Positions 16,289-25,141 of a stretch of DNA of 64,000 nt are shown in pieces (the stretch's first letter is position 1; each line of letters opens with the position of its first letter). A program made the position numbers and the translations under genes. Source of the stretch: Prevotellaceae bacterium UBA1726 (GTDB taxonomy: Bacteria > Bacteroidota > Bacteroidia > Bacteroidales > Bacteroidaceae); the NCBI GenBank assembly GCA_002316005.1, contig DCIM01000063.1, forward strand, positions 1 to 64,000, read 5' to 3'. The notes below the pieces were generated by a model. That model was not told the origin of the DNA. It was given only the letters and a program-made list of their open reading frames with translations, and made no database searches.

Positions 16289-16615
16289 TTATCGAACAGA
16301 AATCTTGCGTACAACCTTGCCAACCTTGACAATGTAGCAACCCTTCTGGAGGTTAAGGTCGTAGCGCTTCTCGTCGCCATCTACTTTCACTGTCATCACG
16401 CAAACACCAGTAACATTGTAAATCTGGAGTGTCTGACCAGCAGCACCACTTACATGAAGCACATCCTGACTGATGCTGATTGTGATGCCCTGCGACTCAA
16501 TGTCAGCGAGGTCCATAATCTCAATCATTGGACTTGCTATTGTGATAGCAGGAGCAGAGATGAGCAGCAATGCTGAAAGGGTAAGTGTAAGTATATTTTT
16601 TGTCATACGCATCAA
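16289..16615 (-). CDS. Small secreted protein consisting of a T9SS-like C-terminal domain
   Basis: 108 residues (start at 16615 or at the Met three codons later). After a signal peptide (LTLTLSALLLISAPAITIAS) and a short linker, nearly all the rest is the fold seen in Por/type-A sorting domains: ISQDVLHVSGAAGQTLQIYN, VTGVCVMTVKVDGDEKRYDL, then LQKGCYIVKVGKVVRKISVR. Normally this domain sits at the end of large secreted proteins; here there is no cargo. It lies 12 bp upstream of the L,D-transpeptidase gene. It may be a free-standing relative or the remnant of a longer gene. Confidence 0.65.
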   Translation of the reverse strand: MMRMTKNILTLTLSALLLISAPAITIASPMIEIMDLADIESQGITISISQDVLHVSGAAGQTLQIYNVTGVCVMTVKVDGDEKRYDLNLQKGCYIVKVGKVVRKISVR

Positions 16616-16634
16616 TGTTTAATTGTTCAATATG

Positions 16635-16642
16635 CAAAATTA
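16635..16642 (-). promoter_or_regulatory. Promoter -7 element (TAATTTTG) for the envelope operon
   Basis: Minus-strand TAATTTTG matches TAnnTTTG, about 20 bp upstream of the CTD-like gene, the first gene of the run that includes the transpeptidase and the sigma factor. Confidence 0.55.
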
Positions 16643-16696
16643 ATTTATTAATTCGAAATACGAAACTTTGCACCGAAAAATATTGTGTAGTTAAGA

Positions 16697-17614
16697 TTAT
16701 TTAACATCAAAAACCTTTCCTTCGGAAGTCAAGACGCTGTTTTCGAAGATTTCGCATGCCTCTTTGAGGATTAAACTCTCATCATTATATCGTTGGCTGT
16801 AATGGCCTAACATCAAGATTTTTACATCAGCGTCGCGGGCAACCTGAGCCGCCTGGCGAGCAGTGGAATGATAGTAGAGTTTCGCACGGTCGAGTTTATC
16901 GTCGGCATAGGTCGATTCATGATACAACGCAGTGACTCCTTTGAGAAGATTGTGGAGTTTTGGCATATAGCGAGTGTCACTGCAATAAGCATAACTGCGA
17001 GCCGGTTCAGCAGGGCGTGTCAATCGCTCATTTTCCACGGTTTCACCGTCTTCAGTCACCCAATCCTTACCAACGCGGATATTCTCCAACTGAGAGACAG
17101 GAATGCCGTAGAAATCGGTCATATCGCGAAGGATGTGTCTTCTACCCTCTTTCTCGCGGAAGAGGAAACCGCAGCACGGCATTCGGTGCTCAAGAGGGAT
17201 TGACTCAACAGTAAGACTACGATCTTCGTAAATCACCTCATTCTTCTCTGTATCAACATCGTGGAGAATCACTTCGTAATCGAGGCCATGACAGAAGAAT
17301 TCAAGTTGATCGGGAAGGAATGTTCGGAGTTCCTTCGGGGCATAGATATGAAGTGGCGCTGTTCGGCCAAGTAGTCCGAAAGTGCTTATCATGCCCACAA
17401 GGCCAAGGCAATGATCGCCATGAAGATGGCTGATGAACACCGCCTGAATCTTATTAAAATGGACATGCGTCTTACGAATCGCCATCTGAGTGCCTTCGCC
17501 ACAATCGATCATGAAGAATTTATCCCTGATTTCAACTATCTGGGATGAAGGGTTATGGCGCAAAGTAGGAAGAGCGCTACCACAACCAAGAATATGGATT
17601 CTGAACGGAATCAA
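16697..17614 (-). CDS. rnz: Ribonuclease Z
   Basis: 305 residues of the metallo-beta-lactamase fold: N-terminal FRIHILGCGSALPTLRHNPS, the zinc motif SHLHGDHCLGLVG, FGLLGR, further metal ligands in AYCSDTRYMPKLHNLLKGV, HESTYADD and ILMLGHYSQRY. RNase Z cuts tRNA precursors just after the discriminator base, needed where CCA is not encoded. Length and motifs fit the short bacterial form. It lies 12 bp after a lipocalin-like lipoprotein gene and is probably co-transcribed with it and mazG. Confidence 0.94.
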   Translation of the reverse strand: MIPFRIHILGCGSALPTLRHNPSSQIVEIRDKFFMIDCGEGTQMAIRKTHVHFNKIQAVFISHLHGDHCLGLVGMISTFGLLGRTAPLHIYAPKELRTFLPDQLEFFCHGLDYEVILHDVDTEKNEVIYEDRSLTVESIPLEHRMPCCGFLFREKEGRRHILRDMTDFYGIPVSQLENIRVGKDWVTEDGETVENERLTRPAEPARSYAYCSDTRYMPKLHNLLKGVTALYHESTYADDKLDRAKLYYHSTARQAAQVARDADVKILMLGHYSQRYNDESLILKEACEIFENSVLTSEGKVFDVK

Positions 17615-17626
17615 TGCAGTGGGACC

Positions 17627-18211
17627 TTATTTGGTTTTAAGCGTATCAACTTTCATTGTCTCGCGAACTCGCTTGTAGAAATAAATTCCATTGGTATTCT
17701 CGAGTTCGAGTGAATCAGCACCAAGATTCACGATGCAGAAAGTATCACGATTCAGCAGCAGATTTCCATTGAGTATTCGCCATGAAGTCCAAGGACGACT
17801 TTCAAGTTTCACATCGGAAACGACCTCGCCATCTTCGGTCATTTCGAAACTCTTATCGATACTACTCCACTTTCCAAGAAGCGATGTAAGATTGATGATG
17901 CGACTTGCCACAAGACCATCCTCACTCTTATAGGTAGTTACTGCCATTCGGTCGCCACTCATCAAACCACCAACAACAAGTGTAGCACTCTCAACATCCT
18001 CATCATTTATAAGGATTTCTACAGTATCTTCCATGTTGGTGATTAGTTGAAGAGTGTGCATCATTGTACCTTCACCGCATATACCGTAAAGTGTTGAATC
18101 TAAGACTTCTTCTTCAATTTGTTCAACTATTGATTGAGTTTCTTTCTTCTGCTGGCAAGCAGCGATAAGAAAGATTGAAATTGTAAGAAATAATAATTTC
18201 TTCATAGCCAT
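17627..18211 (-). CDS. Lipocalin-like lipoprotein
   Basis: 194 residues (a second Met two codons later is equally possible). Lipoprotein signal LFLTISIFLIAAC with lipid Cys near residue 19. A run of beta-strand segments follows (TSLLGKWSSIDKSFEMTEDG, SRPWTSWRILNGNLLLNRDT, SLELENTNGIYFYKRVRE) of the kind seen in Bacteroidetes lipocalin-like proteins, which open with a 'GkW' motif. Ligand and role are unknown. The gene lies between mazG (23 bp upstream) and rnz (12 bp downstream). Confidence 0.6.
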   Translation of the reverse strand: MAMKKLLFLTISIFLIAACQQKKETQSIVEQIEEEVLDSTLYGICGEGTMMHTLQLITNMEDTVEILINDEDVESATLVVGGLMSGDRMAVTTYKSEDGLVASRIINLTSLLGKWSSIDKSFEMTEDGEVVSDVKLESRPWTSWRILNGNLLLNRDTFCIVNLGADSLELENTNGIYFYKRVRETMKVDTLKTK

Positions 18212-18234
18212 AATATTTAGTCTTGTTTTTCCTA

Positions 18235-19086
18235 TTATTTACTTCGATCACTTACGGAATGTTCCGCATCAGGATTCTCCATTTTCTTTGCTTCATCCCA
18301 TAGAGCATCCAGTTCACCGAGAGTCATTTCCTTGAGTTGACAACCTTGCTTTAGTGTCTGCTGTTCAACATATCCGAAGCGGCGAATGAACTTCTGGTTT
18401 GTGCGCTCAAGGGCAGTATCAGGATTGATATTGTAAAGGCGGGCGGCGTTGACCAACGAGAAGATAAAATCGCCCATTTCATCGATACTCTTTTCCTTGT
18501 CACCTTTACGAAGTTCAACCTCAAGTTCGTCGAGTTCCTCGTGAACTTTTGCCCACACATCCTCTTTATTCTCCCAGTCAAAGCCCACACTGCTCGCCTT
18601 TTCGGTGACGCGGAAGGCCTTGATGAGACTTGGGAGTGCCTGTGGAACACCCGATAAAACGGTACGATTTCCGTCTTTTTCCTTCATTTTTATCTGTTCC
18701 CAGTTGTCCATCACATCATCAGCCGACTTCACTTCTTTCAACGATGCCTCTTGTACTGGTTCGTCAACAGGAGGATAGATATGCGGATGACGGAAGATGA
18801 GTTTATCGGCTTCCTTATTACAGATATCGGCAATGTCGAATTCACCCATTTCCCGTCCCATGATGGAATAGAAAATGACATGTTCGAGTACATCGCCCAA
18901 CTCCTTGCACACATTTTTCCAGTCGTGGTTGATTGAGGCATCGCAGAGTTCATAAACCTCCTCGATGGTATTCGGGCGAAGCGAGTCGAAAGTTTGCTTT
19001 CTGTCCCATGGACATTTCACTCTGAGTTCGTCCAAAACATCAATCAATCGGCCAAAAGCCTCCAATTTTTCTTCTCTTGTATGCAT
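18235..19086 (-). CDS. mazG: Nucleoside triphosphate pyrophosphohydrolase MazG
   Basis: 283 residues with two MazG domains: CPWDRKQTFDSLRPNTIEEV with the metal-binding ELGDVLEHVIFYSIMG (residues about 25-110), and the C-terminal copy around VGFDWENKEDVWAKVHEELD and IDEMGDFIFSLVNAARLYNI (about 165-245). The enzyme hydrolyses NTPs and dNTPs to NMP and pyrophosphate, removing damaged nucleotides or lowering (p)ppGpp-related stress effects. Promoter TACTTTTG lies 20 bp upstream; valS diverges from the same region. Confidence 0.93.
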   Translation of the reverse strand: MHTREEKLEAFGRLIDVLDELRVKCPWDRKQTFDSLRPNTIEEVYELCDASINHDWKNVCKELGDVLEHVIFYSIMGREMGEFDIADICNKEADKLIFRHPHIYPPVDEPVQEASLKEVKSADDVMDNWEQIKMKEKDGNRTVLSGVPQALPSLIKAFRVTEKASSVGFDWENKEDVWAKVHEELDELEVELRKGDKEKSIDEMGDFIFSLVNAARLYNINPDTALERTNQKFIRRFGYVEQQTLKQGCQLKEMTLGELDALWDEAKKMENPDAEHSVSDRSK

Positions 19087-19105
19087 TTTATTTTAATTTA
19101 TCATG

Positions 19106-19113
19106 CAAAAGTA
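19106..19113 (-). promoter_or_regulatory. Promoter -7 element (TACTTTTG) for mazG
   Basis: Minus-strand TACTTTTG fits TAnnTTTG, about 20 bp from the mazG ATG. Confidence 0.6.
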
Positions 19114-19135
19114 ATCATTTTCCGTTTAATTTTAG

Positions 19136-19143
19136 TAATTTTG
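19136..19143 (+). promoter_or_regulatory. Promoter -7 element (TAATTTTG) for valS
   Basis: TAATTTTG fits TAnnTTTG and lies 54 bp before the valS ATG. It is the divergent partner of the mazG promoter. Confidence 0.6.
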
Positions 19144-19196
19144 CACCAGAATTATTTATTAATAAGGTAGAAAGAACAAAAATAAGATATAAAAAA

Positions 19197-21947
19197 ATGG
19201 AATTAGCAAGTAAGTACAGCCCTCAGGACATTGAGGGCAAGTGGTATCAGTATTGGACTGACCACAAACTTTTTTCAAGTAAACCAGACGGTCGCAAGCC
19301 TTACACAATAGTTATACCTCCACCAAATGTGACTGGTGTACTCCACATGGGTCACATGCTCAACAACACCATTCAGGATATCCTTATCCGTAAGGCACGC
19401 ATCGAAGGCAAGAATGCTTGTTGGGTTCCTGGCACTGACCATGCGTCAATCGCAACTGAGGCAAAGGTTGTGAACAAACTTGCACAGCAAGGAATCAAGA
19501 AGCGCGACCTTACTCGCGAGCAGTTCCTTGAGCATGCATGGGATTGGACAAACGAGCACGGTGGTATCATCCTCAAGCAGTTGCGTAAGCTCGGTGCTTC
19601 ATGCGACTGGGATCGTACAGCATTCACTATGGACGAAGAGCGTTCAGAGTCAGTATTGAAGGTATTCGTCGACCTCTACGACAAAGGCCTCATCTATCGC
19701 GGTTTGCGTATGGTGAACTGGGATCCAAAGGCTCAGACAGTACTCTCTACAGAGGAGGTTATCTATCGCGACGAGAAGTCAAAGCTCTTCCATTTGAAGT
19801 ATTATGTTGCTGATGCAGATGTTAATCCTGTCGTCCTCACTGGCGAAGAAGGCGAAATATTCCACAAAGATGAAAAGGGCTATTACGCTATCGTGGCAAC
19901 AACTCGTCCTGAGACAATCATGGGCGATACAGCAATGTGTATCAACCCTAAGGATCCAAAGAATCATTGGCTTCGCGGTCATAAGGTTATCGTACCACTT
20001 GTTGGACGCGTAATTCCTGTTATCGAAGATCGTTATGTTGATATCGAGTTCGGAACTGGCTGTTTGAAGGTTACTCCAGCACATGATGTGAACGACTACG
20101 CATTGGGTAAGACTCATAACCTTGAGACTATCGACATCTTCAATCCTGACGGTACAATCTCTGAGGCTGGTGGTATGTACATCGGCCAGGATCGTATGGT
20201 TGTCCGCAAGCAGATTGCAAAGGATCTTGAAGAGGCCGGCCTCATGGATCATATTGAGGATTACGAAAACAAGGTTGGATATTCAGAGCGTAACCAGGAC
20301 ACTGCTGTAGAGCCTCGTCTCTGCCGCCAGTGGTTCCTCTCAATGCAGCATTTCGCTGACATCGCTCTCCCACCGGTTCTCAACGGCGAGATCAAGTTCC
20401 ACCCAACAAAGTACGTAACAACATACAAGAACTGGCTTGAGAATATTCAGGATTGGTGTATCTCTCGTCAGTTGTGGTGGGGTCATCGCATTCCTGCTTA
20501 CTTTGTAAACACAGAAGATGGTGCAGAAGACGAGAAATTCGTTGTTGCCCTCACAGCAGAAGATGCACTCAAGAAGGCACAGGAGAAGTATGGCGAGAAT
20601 ATTACCATGAACGACCTCACTCGTGATGAAGACGCACTCGACACATGGTTCTCTTCATGGTTGTGGCCTGTTTCTCTGTTCAAGGGTATCAACGAGCCTG
20701 GCAATGAGGAAATCAAATACTATTATCCAACAAGCGACCTTGTAACAGGTCCGGATATCATCTTCTTCTGGGTAGCAAGAATGATCATGGCTGGTGAGGA
20801 GTATATGAAGGATGTACCTTTCCGCAATGTATATTTCACTGGTATCGTTCGTGACAAGCTCGGTCGTAAGATGTCGAAGAGTCTTGGCAACTCGCCTGAC
20901 CCACTTGAACTCATTGAGAAGTTCGGTGCCGACGGTGTTCGTATGGGAATGATGCTTTCTGCTCCTGCAGGAAACGACATTCTCTTCGACGAGAGTCTCT
21001 GCCAGCAGGGTGCAGCTTTCTGTAATAAGATATGGAACGCCTTCCGCCTTGTAAAGGGTTGGGAGACAGCAGATATCGAACAGCCAGCTTCAAACAAGAA
21101 GACTATCTCATGGATGGAGTCAAAGATTAAGACTGCTTTGGTTGAAATCAACGACCTCTACACAAAGTATCGTCTTAACGAAGCATTGATGGCAGTATTC
21201 AAACTCTTCACCGACGAGTTTTCTGGCTGGTATCTTGAAATGATCAAGCCTGACTATGACCGCGAGAAGAACAGCGCAATGCCTATTGACAAGGATACAT
21301 ACGAGGCAACACTTCATTTCTTTGAGCAGTTGATGAAGATTATCCATCCATTCATGCCATTCATCACCGAGGAAATCTATCAGCAGATTACAGAACGCGA
21401 GGATGGTGACTCTATCATGGTGGCAACACTCGAAATCGGCGCACCAACAGATGAGGATGCAAAGATCATTGCTCAGTATGAAGAAACTAAGCAGATTATT
21501 TCTGGTGTTCGTGCCGTTCGCCAGTCAAAGAATATCTCTCCACGCGAGGCACTTGCCCTTGAGGTTGTACTTGGTGGCGACGACCAGAATGTCACACGCT
21601 GTCCTGCCCTTGGCCCTATCATCAAGAAGATAGCTTGTCTCTCTGGCATCAACTATGTTGAGCAGAAGAGCGAAGGCACAAGTGCTTTCCTCATCGGCAC
21701 TACAGAATATGCAATTCCTCTCGGCGATCTTATTGATGTTGAGGCAGAAATCGAGAAGGCAGAGGCTCAGCTCAAGCATCTTGAAGGTTTCCTCGTTGGC
21801 GTAATGAAGAAACTGTCGAACGAGCGCTTTGTACAGAATGCAAAACCTGAGGTTGTTGCTCTTGAGCGTAAGAAGCAAAGTGACTCTGAAGAGAAGATTG
21901 CTGCACTTAAAGAAACCCTCGAGAAACTCTACGCTCAGAAGAAATAA
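19197..21947 (+). CDS. valS: Valine-tRNA ligase
   Basis: 916 residues from ATG 19197 (MELASKYSPQDIEGKWYQYW). The in-frame extension upstream runs through the promoter and is not used. The class I synthetase motifs are present: VLHMGHML (HIGH type), the editing-domain segment ATTRPETIMGDTAM, and GRKMSKSLGNSPDP (KMSKS). The C-terminus ends in the coiled coil expected for ValRS (AEIEKAEAQLKHLEGFLVGV onward). It charges tRNA-Val and edits mis-activated threonine. It is transcribed alone and ends at a bidirectional terminator. Confidence 0.96.
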   Translation: MELASKYSPQDIEGKWYQYWTDHKLFSSKPDGRKPYTIVIPPPNVTGVLHMGHMLNNTIQDILIRKARIEGKNACWVPGTDHASIATEAKVVNKLAQQGIKKRDLTREQFLEHAWDWTNEHGGIILKQLRKLGASCDWDRTAFTMDEERSESVLKVFVDLYDKGLIYRGLRMVNWDPKAQTVLSTEEVIYRDEKSKLFHLKYYVADADVNPVVLTGEEGEIFHKDEKGYYAIVATTRPETIMGDTAMCINPKDPKNHWLRGHKVIVPLVGRVIPVIEDRYVDIEFGTGCLKVTPAHDVNDYALGKTHNLETIDIFNPDGTISEAGGMYIGQDRMVVRKQIAKDLEEAGLMDHIEDYENKVGYSERNQDTAVEPRLCRQWFLSMQHFADIALPPVLNGEIKFHPTKYVTTYKNWLENIQDWCISRQLWWGHRIPAYFVNTEDGAEDEKFVVALTAEDALKKAQEKYGENITMNDLTRDEDALDTWFSSWLWPVSLFKGINEPGNEEIKYYYPTSDLVTGPDIIFFWVARMIMAGEEYMKDVPFRNVYFTGIVRDKLGRKMSKSLGNSPDPLELIEKFGADGVRMGMMLSAPAGNDILFDESLCQQGAAFCNKIWNAFRLVKGWETADIEQPASNKKTISWMESKIKTALVEINDLYTKYRLNEALMAVFKLFTDEFSGWYLEMIKPDYDREKNSAMPIDKDTYEATLHFFEQLMKIIHPFMPFITEEIYQQITEREDGDSIMVATLEIGAPTDEDAKIIAQYEETKQIISGVRAVRQSKNISPREALALEVVLGGDDQNVTRCPALGPIIKKIACLSGINYVEQKSEGTSAFLIGTTEYAIPLGDLIDVEAEIEKAEAQLKHLEGFLVGVMKKLSNERFVQNAKPEVVALERKKQSDSEEKIAALKETLEKLYAQKK

Positions 21948-21972
21948 GAGTTTCCTCAACGGATAAAAAAGA

Positions 21973-22010
21973 AAACATCGCTATGGCTATTGCCCGTAGC
22001 GATGTTTTTT
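21973..22010. terminator. Bidirectional rho-independent terminator
   Basis: AAACATCGCTA and TAGCGATGTTT form an 11-bp stem. T-runs follow on the plus strand (valS) and, as the A-run at 21965-21975, on the minus strand (GldB-like gene). Confidence 0.85.
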
Positions 22011-22032
22011 ATTTAACCATTCTATCCAAATA

Positions 22033-22836
22033 TTACATATCAAACTCAATATTATTCTCCATCGTGAGCAAATCCTTGAGAGAAACATCTTTATGTTCGC
22101 GCATAAAGAGATTAACTTTCTGGGTATAATCATTCTTGAGCAATTCTGTTTCTGTAACATAATTCGTTGCCCATGATAATTTAGCAAAGTGGATATCCCT
22201 CTCGTACTGAGTGCGTTCTTCAAAGTTTGCCATCGGGAACATGCTGATGAGGTAGAAAACTACGCAATCAGGAACAATATATTCGCGACTCATCGACTCA
22301 AGCTGTTCCTTTTCGTAAAAGCGCTTGTAAATCGGGAAATCCTTACCGAGATACTTGTCAAGCGATATTCCTATGGCCTTATCGTCAACTACAATACTCT
22401 GGTCAAAAGCACCTATCTGAGCATAGAAAGTAGGAATCTCAATTTCAGGAATTTCCTTTCTTAGTTTTGCAAAAGCTTTCTTCAGTTGATTGTTAAGATC
22501 GCTCATATCAGCATATTCAGTCTCCGCAGCATATATGACATTCTGGAGTGTTGAATCCTGATAGAAATCAAGCAGTTTCTTATTTATGTCTACCTCAGAA
22601 ACAGAACCTAACTTCAGCAAATCTTCAATCAAAGCGCGTGTTTCTGTTGGATATACAGTATTCATTTCTTGTAAAGCGGCAAAATCACCGGTGGTGAGAT
22701 AACGACTCTCTACTCGATCGTAGCGTCGAATCATTATGCTATCAATCGAGTCGTGCTGTGCAATTCGCGGCATGGTGAAATCGCAAGATGACACCAACAG
22801 CAAAACAGTCATAATTATGAGATACAGTTTCTTCAC
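22033..22836 (-). CDS. GldB-like gliding-motility-type lipoprotein
   Basis: 267 residues. Lipoprotein signal LIIMTVLLLVSSC, then a domain matching GldB in its central signature: IGAFDQSIVVDDKAIGISLD, KYLGKDFPIYKRFY and YIVPDCVVFYLISMFPM. In flavobacteria GldB is needed for gliding and type IX secretion-linked processes. Non-gliding Bacteroidales also keep it, where its job is unclear. It is a single-gene unit with promoter TAATTTTG at 22888. Family assignment rests on motif memory, so it is given as 'GldB-like'. Confidence 0.68.
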   Translation of the reverse strand: MKKLYLIIMTVLLLVSSCDFTMPRIAQHDSIDSIMIRRYDRVESRYLTTGDFAALQEMNTVYPTETRALIEDLLKLGSVSEVDINKKLLDFYQDSTLQNVIYAAETEYADMSDLNNQLKKAFAKLRKEIPEIEIPTFYAQIGAFDQSIVVDDKAIGISLDKYLGKDFPIYKRFYEKEQLESMSREYIVPDCVVFYLISMFPMANFEERTQYERDIHFAKLSWATNYVTETELLKNDYTQKVNLFMREHKDVSLKDLLTMENNIEFDM

Positions 22837-22887
22837 CTAATTATTAAATAGAATACGCGGAATATTACAAATTTAATTTGTTAGGTG

Positions 22888-22895
22888 CAAAATTA
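22888..22895 (-). promoter_or_regulatory. Promoter -7 element (TAATTTTG) for the GldB-like gene
   Basis: Minus-strand match to TAnnTTTG, about 50 bp upstream of the start codon. Confidence 0.55.
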
Positions 22896-22990
22896 GGAAA
22901 TTTTTCATTAACAACCAAATAAAATTGCTAAAAAAGTTAAATTATTGCGATTTTATAATCCAATTAACTCAATTTTATTTAATTTTCCGA

Positions 22991-24355
22991 TTAAACAAGT
23001 TCACAGCGAAGAGCTGTCTTGTTATAATTAAAACCAACAAGTCGTACTCGACGAATCTGGTTGTCAAGTTCAGGATTTGACTTCGAAACAGGTAATTCTA
23101 CACGGATATAATTGTCAGTAAATCCATGCATTGCCTTTCCATTCGCAGCCTTTTCAAACAATACATCGCGCTCTTGGCCGATATATTTGGCGTAGAAAGC
23201 CTCTGTCTTCGCATCAGAAAGGTCAAGCAAACGCTTTGAACGCAACTTCTTATCCTGATCTTTGACAACATAAGGAATCTTCAAAGCTGCAGTTCCAGGG
23301 CGTTCGCTATATGGGAACACATGCAATTGAGTCACATCTAATGAATTCAAGAAATCATAACATTCTTCAAAACATTCAGGCGTTTCACCTCTACATCCCA
23401 CCATAACATCCACACCAATGAAAGCATCAGGCATCATTTCCTTTATGAGATTTATCTTATGCGCAAAGAGGGCTTTGTCATAGCGACGGTGCATCAATTT
23501 AAGGACTTCATCCGAACCACTTTGCAGGGGAATATGGAAATGTGGCATGAACGCACGCGACTCTTCTGCACAATAGCGAATCAGTTCATCATCGAGCAAA
23601 TCAGGCTCAAGGCTACTGATACGGAACCGCTCAATTCCTTCCACTTTGTCAAGGGCTTTTACGAGGTCAATAAACTTCTCACCCGTAGTTCTTCCAAAGT
23701 CACCGATATTAACGCCAGTAAGTACAACCTCCTTGCCACCTTTACTTACAGCTTGTTCTGTTTGTTTTACAAGAGACTCGATTGTAGGATTGCGCGAAAA
23801 GCCTCTTGCATAAGGAATGGTACAGTATGTGCAAAAGTAGTTACATCCATCTTGCACCTTTAGAAAAAACCTGGTTCTATTTCCTCTTGAGCAAGAAGGT
23901 GCGAATGATTTGATTTCCTTTGTTTTAACAGAATGATATTCTACGCAATTTTGAGAATTCAAGTCATCAGAATGACTCGTTAGTTTTTCACCCCAGGCAT
24001 CTGATAGATATTGTATCAAATTCGCTTTTTCATTGCTTCCCAAAACCAAACCAACACCATCAATTTTTGCAACATTTTCTGGTTCAAGTTGAGCATAGCA
24101 TCCTGTGACGACAACAAAGGAATCTGGATTCTGTCGTATCATTTTTCGTATCTGCTGACGACATTTCGCATCAGCCATCTCTGTAACAGAACAGGTATTG
24201 ATAAGACAAATGTCAGCCTTTTCATCCTTACCGGCATCAACAACACCCATCTCAGAGAGCATCCTACCGAACGTGGATGTTTCCGAAAAATTGAGTTTAC
24301 AACCTAATGTGTAATATTTTGCCTTTTTTCCTTGAAATACTGATGTATCAATCAT
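22991..24355 (-). CDS. mtaB: tRNA t6A37 methylthiotransferase MtaB
   Basis: 454 residues in three parts: the UPF0004 domain (YYTLGCKLNFSETSTFGRML, with Cys also in INTCSVTE and VVTGCYAQ, ligands of the auxiliary iron-sulfur cluster), the radical-SAM core with CNYFCTYCTIPYARGFSRNP, and a C-terminal TRAM-like region. The enzyme turns t6A37 into ms2t6A37 in ANN-decoding tRNAs. The 'TLGCKLNFSE' start separates MtaB from MiaB and RimO. It is a single gene with promoter TAACTTTG at 24430, divergent from the his genes. Confidence 0.92.
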   Translation of the reverse strand: MIDTSVFQGKKAKYYTLGCKLNFSETSTFGRMLSEMGVVDAGKDEKADICLINTCSVTEMADAKCRQQIRKMIRQNPDSFVVVTGCYAQLEPENVAKIDGVGLVLGSNEKANLIQYLSDAWGEKLTSHSDDLNSQNCVEYHSVKTKEIKSFAPSCSRGNRTRFFLKVQDGCNYFCTYCTIPYARGFSRNPTIESLVKQTEQAVSKGGKEVVLTGVNIGDFGRTTGEKFIDLVKALDKVEGIERFRISSLEPDLLDDELIRYCAEESRAFMPHFHIPLQSGSDEVLKLMHRRYDKALFAHKINLIKEMMPDAFIGVDVMVGCRGETPECFEECYDFLNSLDVTQLHVFPYSERPGTAALKIPYVVKDQDKKLRSKRLLDLSDAKTEAFYAKYIGQERDVLFEKAANGKAMHGFTDNYIRVELPVSKSNPELDNQIRRVRLVGFNYNKTALRCELV

Positions 24356-24429
24356 TACCTTAACTTTGTTACAAACACGAATTTATAGGTTTTTCTAATA
24401 AAAATCCTAAGAAATTTACATTTCGAGTG

Positions 24430-24437
24430 CAAAGTTA
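24430..24437 (-). promoter_or_regulatory. Promoter -7 element (TAACTTTG) for mtaB
   Basis: Minus-strand match to TAnnTTTG, about 75 bp upstream of the start codon. Confidence 0.6.
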
Positions 24438-24482
24438 ACACAAAAAATCGGTCTTTCCCTTCTTATTACGCAGATTTTTTAG

Positions 24483-24490
24483 TAATTTTG
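24483..24490 (+). promoter_or_regulatory. Promoter -7 element (TAATTTTG) for the hisHAF-IE run
   Basis: Match to TAnnTTTG, 53 bp before hisH. No attenuator-like leader peptide with His codons is visible in the short leader. Confidence 0.6.
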
Positions 24491-24543
24491 CATCAGTTTT
24501 ATATAAAACTGTTAATATCGCGATAGAAAACCAAGGTAAAAAG

Positions 24544-25137
24544 ATGCAGGTAGCAATAGTAAAATACAACGCAGGTAACATATATTCCGTAGTAAATGCC
24601 CTCCGTCGTTTAGGAGTTGAACCACTGTTAACCGACAATGCTGAGGAATTACAGCGTGCTGACAGGATTCTTTTCCCCGGACAAGGTGAAGCAAGTACGA
24701 CTATGGCATATATCCGCGAACATAAACTCGATGAGATTATCCGTTCACTGAAACAGCCTGTTCTCGGTATCTGCATTGGTCAGCAACTTCTTTGCCGCCA
24801 TTCAGAAGAAGGCGATACTGATTGTATTGGCATCTTCCCTGTCGATGTAAAGCGCTTTCAACCTCAAAGACATGAAGATAAGGTTCCACAGATGGGTTGG
24901 AACTCCATTTACGACTTGAAGACTCCTCTGTTTGAAGGTATCAAAGAGGAAGAATTCATTTATAATGTCCATAGTTTCTATGTACCAGAGAATGAATTCA
25001 CTATCGCAAAATGCGATTATATACATCCCTACTCCGCCTCAATGCACAAGGACAATTTCTATACTTGTCAGTTTCATCCTGAGAAAAGCGGGAAAGTGGG
25101 GGCAAAAATAATAGAGAACTTTCTAAATCTGAAATAA
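24544..25137 (+). CDS. hisH: Imidazole glycerol phosphate synthase, glutaminase subunit
   Basis: 197 residues of the class I glutamine amidotransferase fold: VAIVKYNAGNIYSVVNALRR, the nucleophile elbow LGICIGQQLL with catalytic Cys, and the His-Glu pair in CQFHPEKSG. HisH releases ammonia from glutamine and channels it to HisF, which is encoded two genes downstream. The family usually has 'GICLGMQ'; here it is GICIGQQ, still with Cys. It starts the his run and is followed by hisA after 4 bp. Confidence 0.95.
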   Translation: MQVAIVKYNAGNIYSVVNALRRLGVEPLLTDNAEELQRADRILFPGQGEASTTMAYIREHKLDEIIRSLKQPVLGICIGQQLLCRHSEEGDTDCIGIFPVDVKRFQPQRHEDKVPQMGWNSIYDLKTPLFEGIKEEEFIYNVHSFYVPENEFTIAKCDYIHPYSASMHKDNFYTCQFHPEKSGKVGAKIIENFLNLK

Positions 25138-25141
25138 AGAA

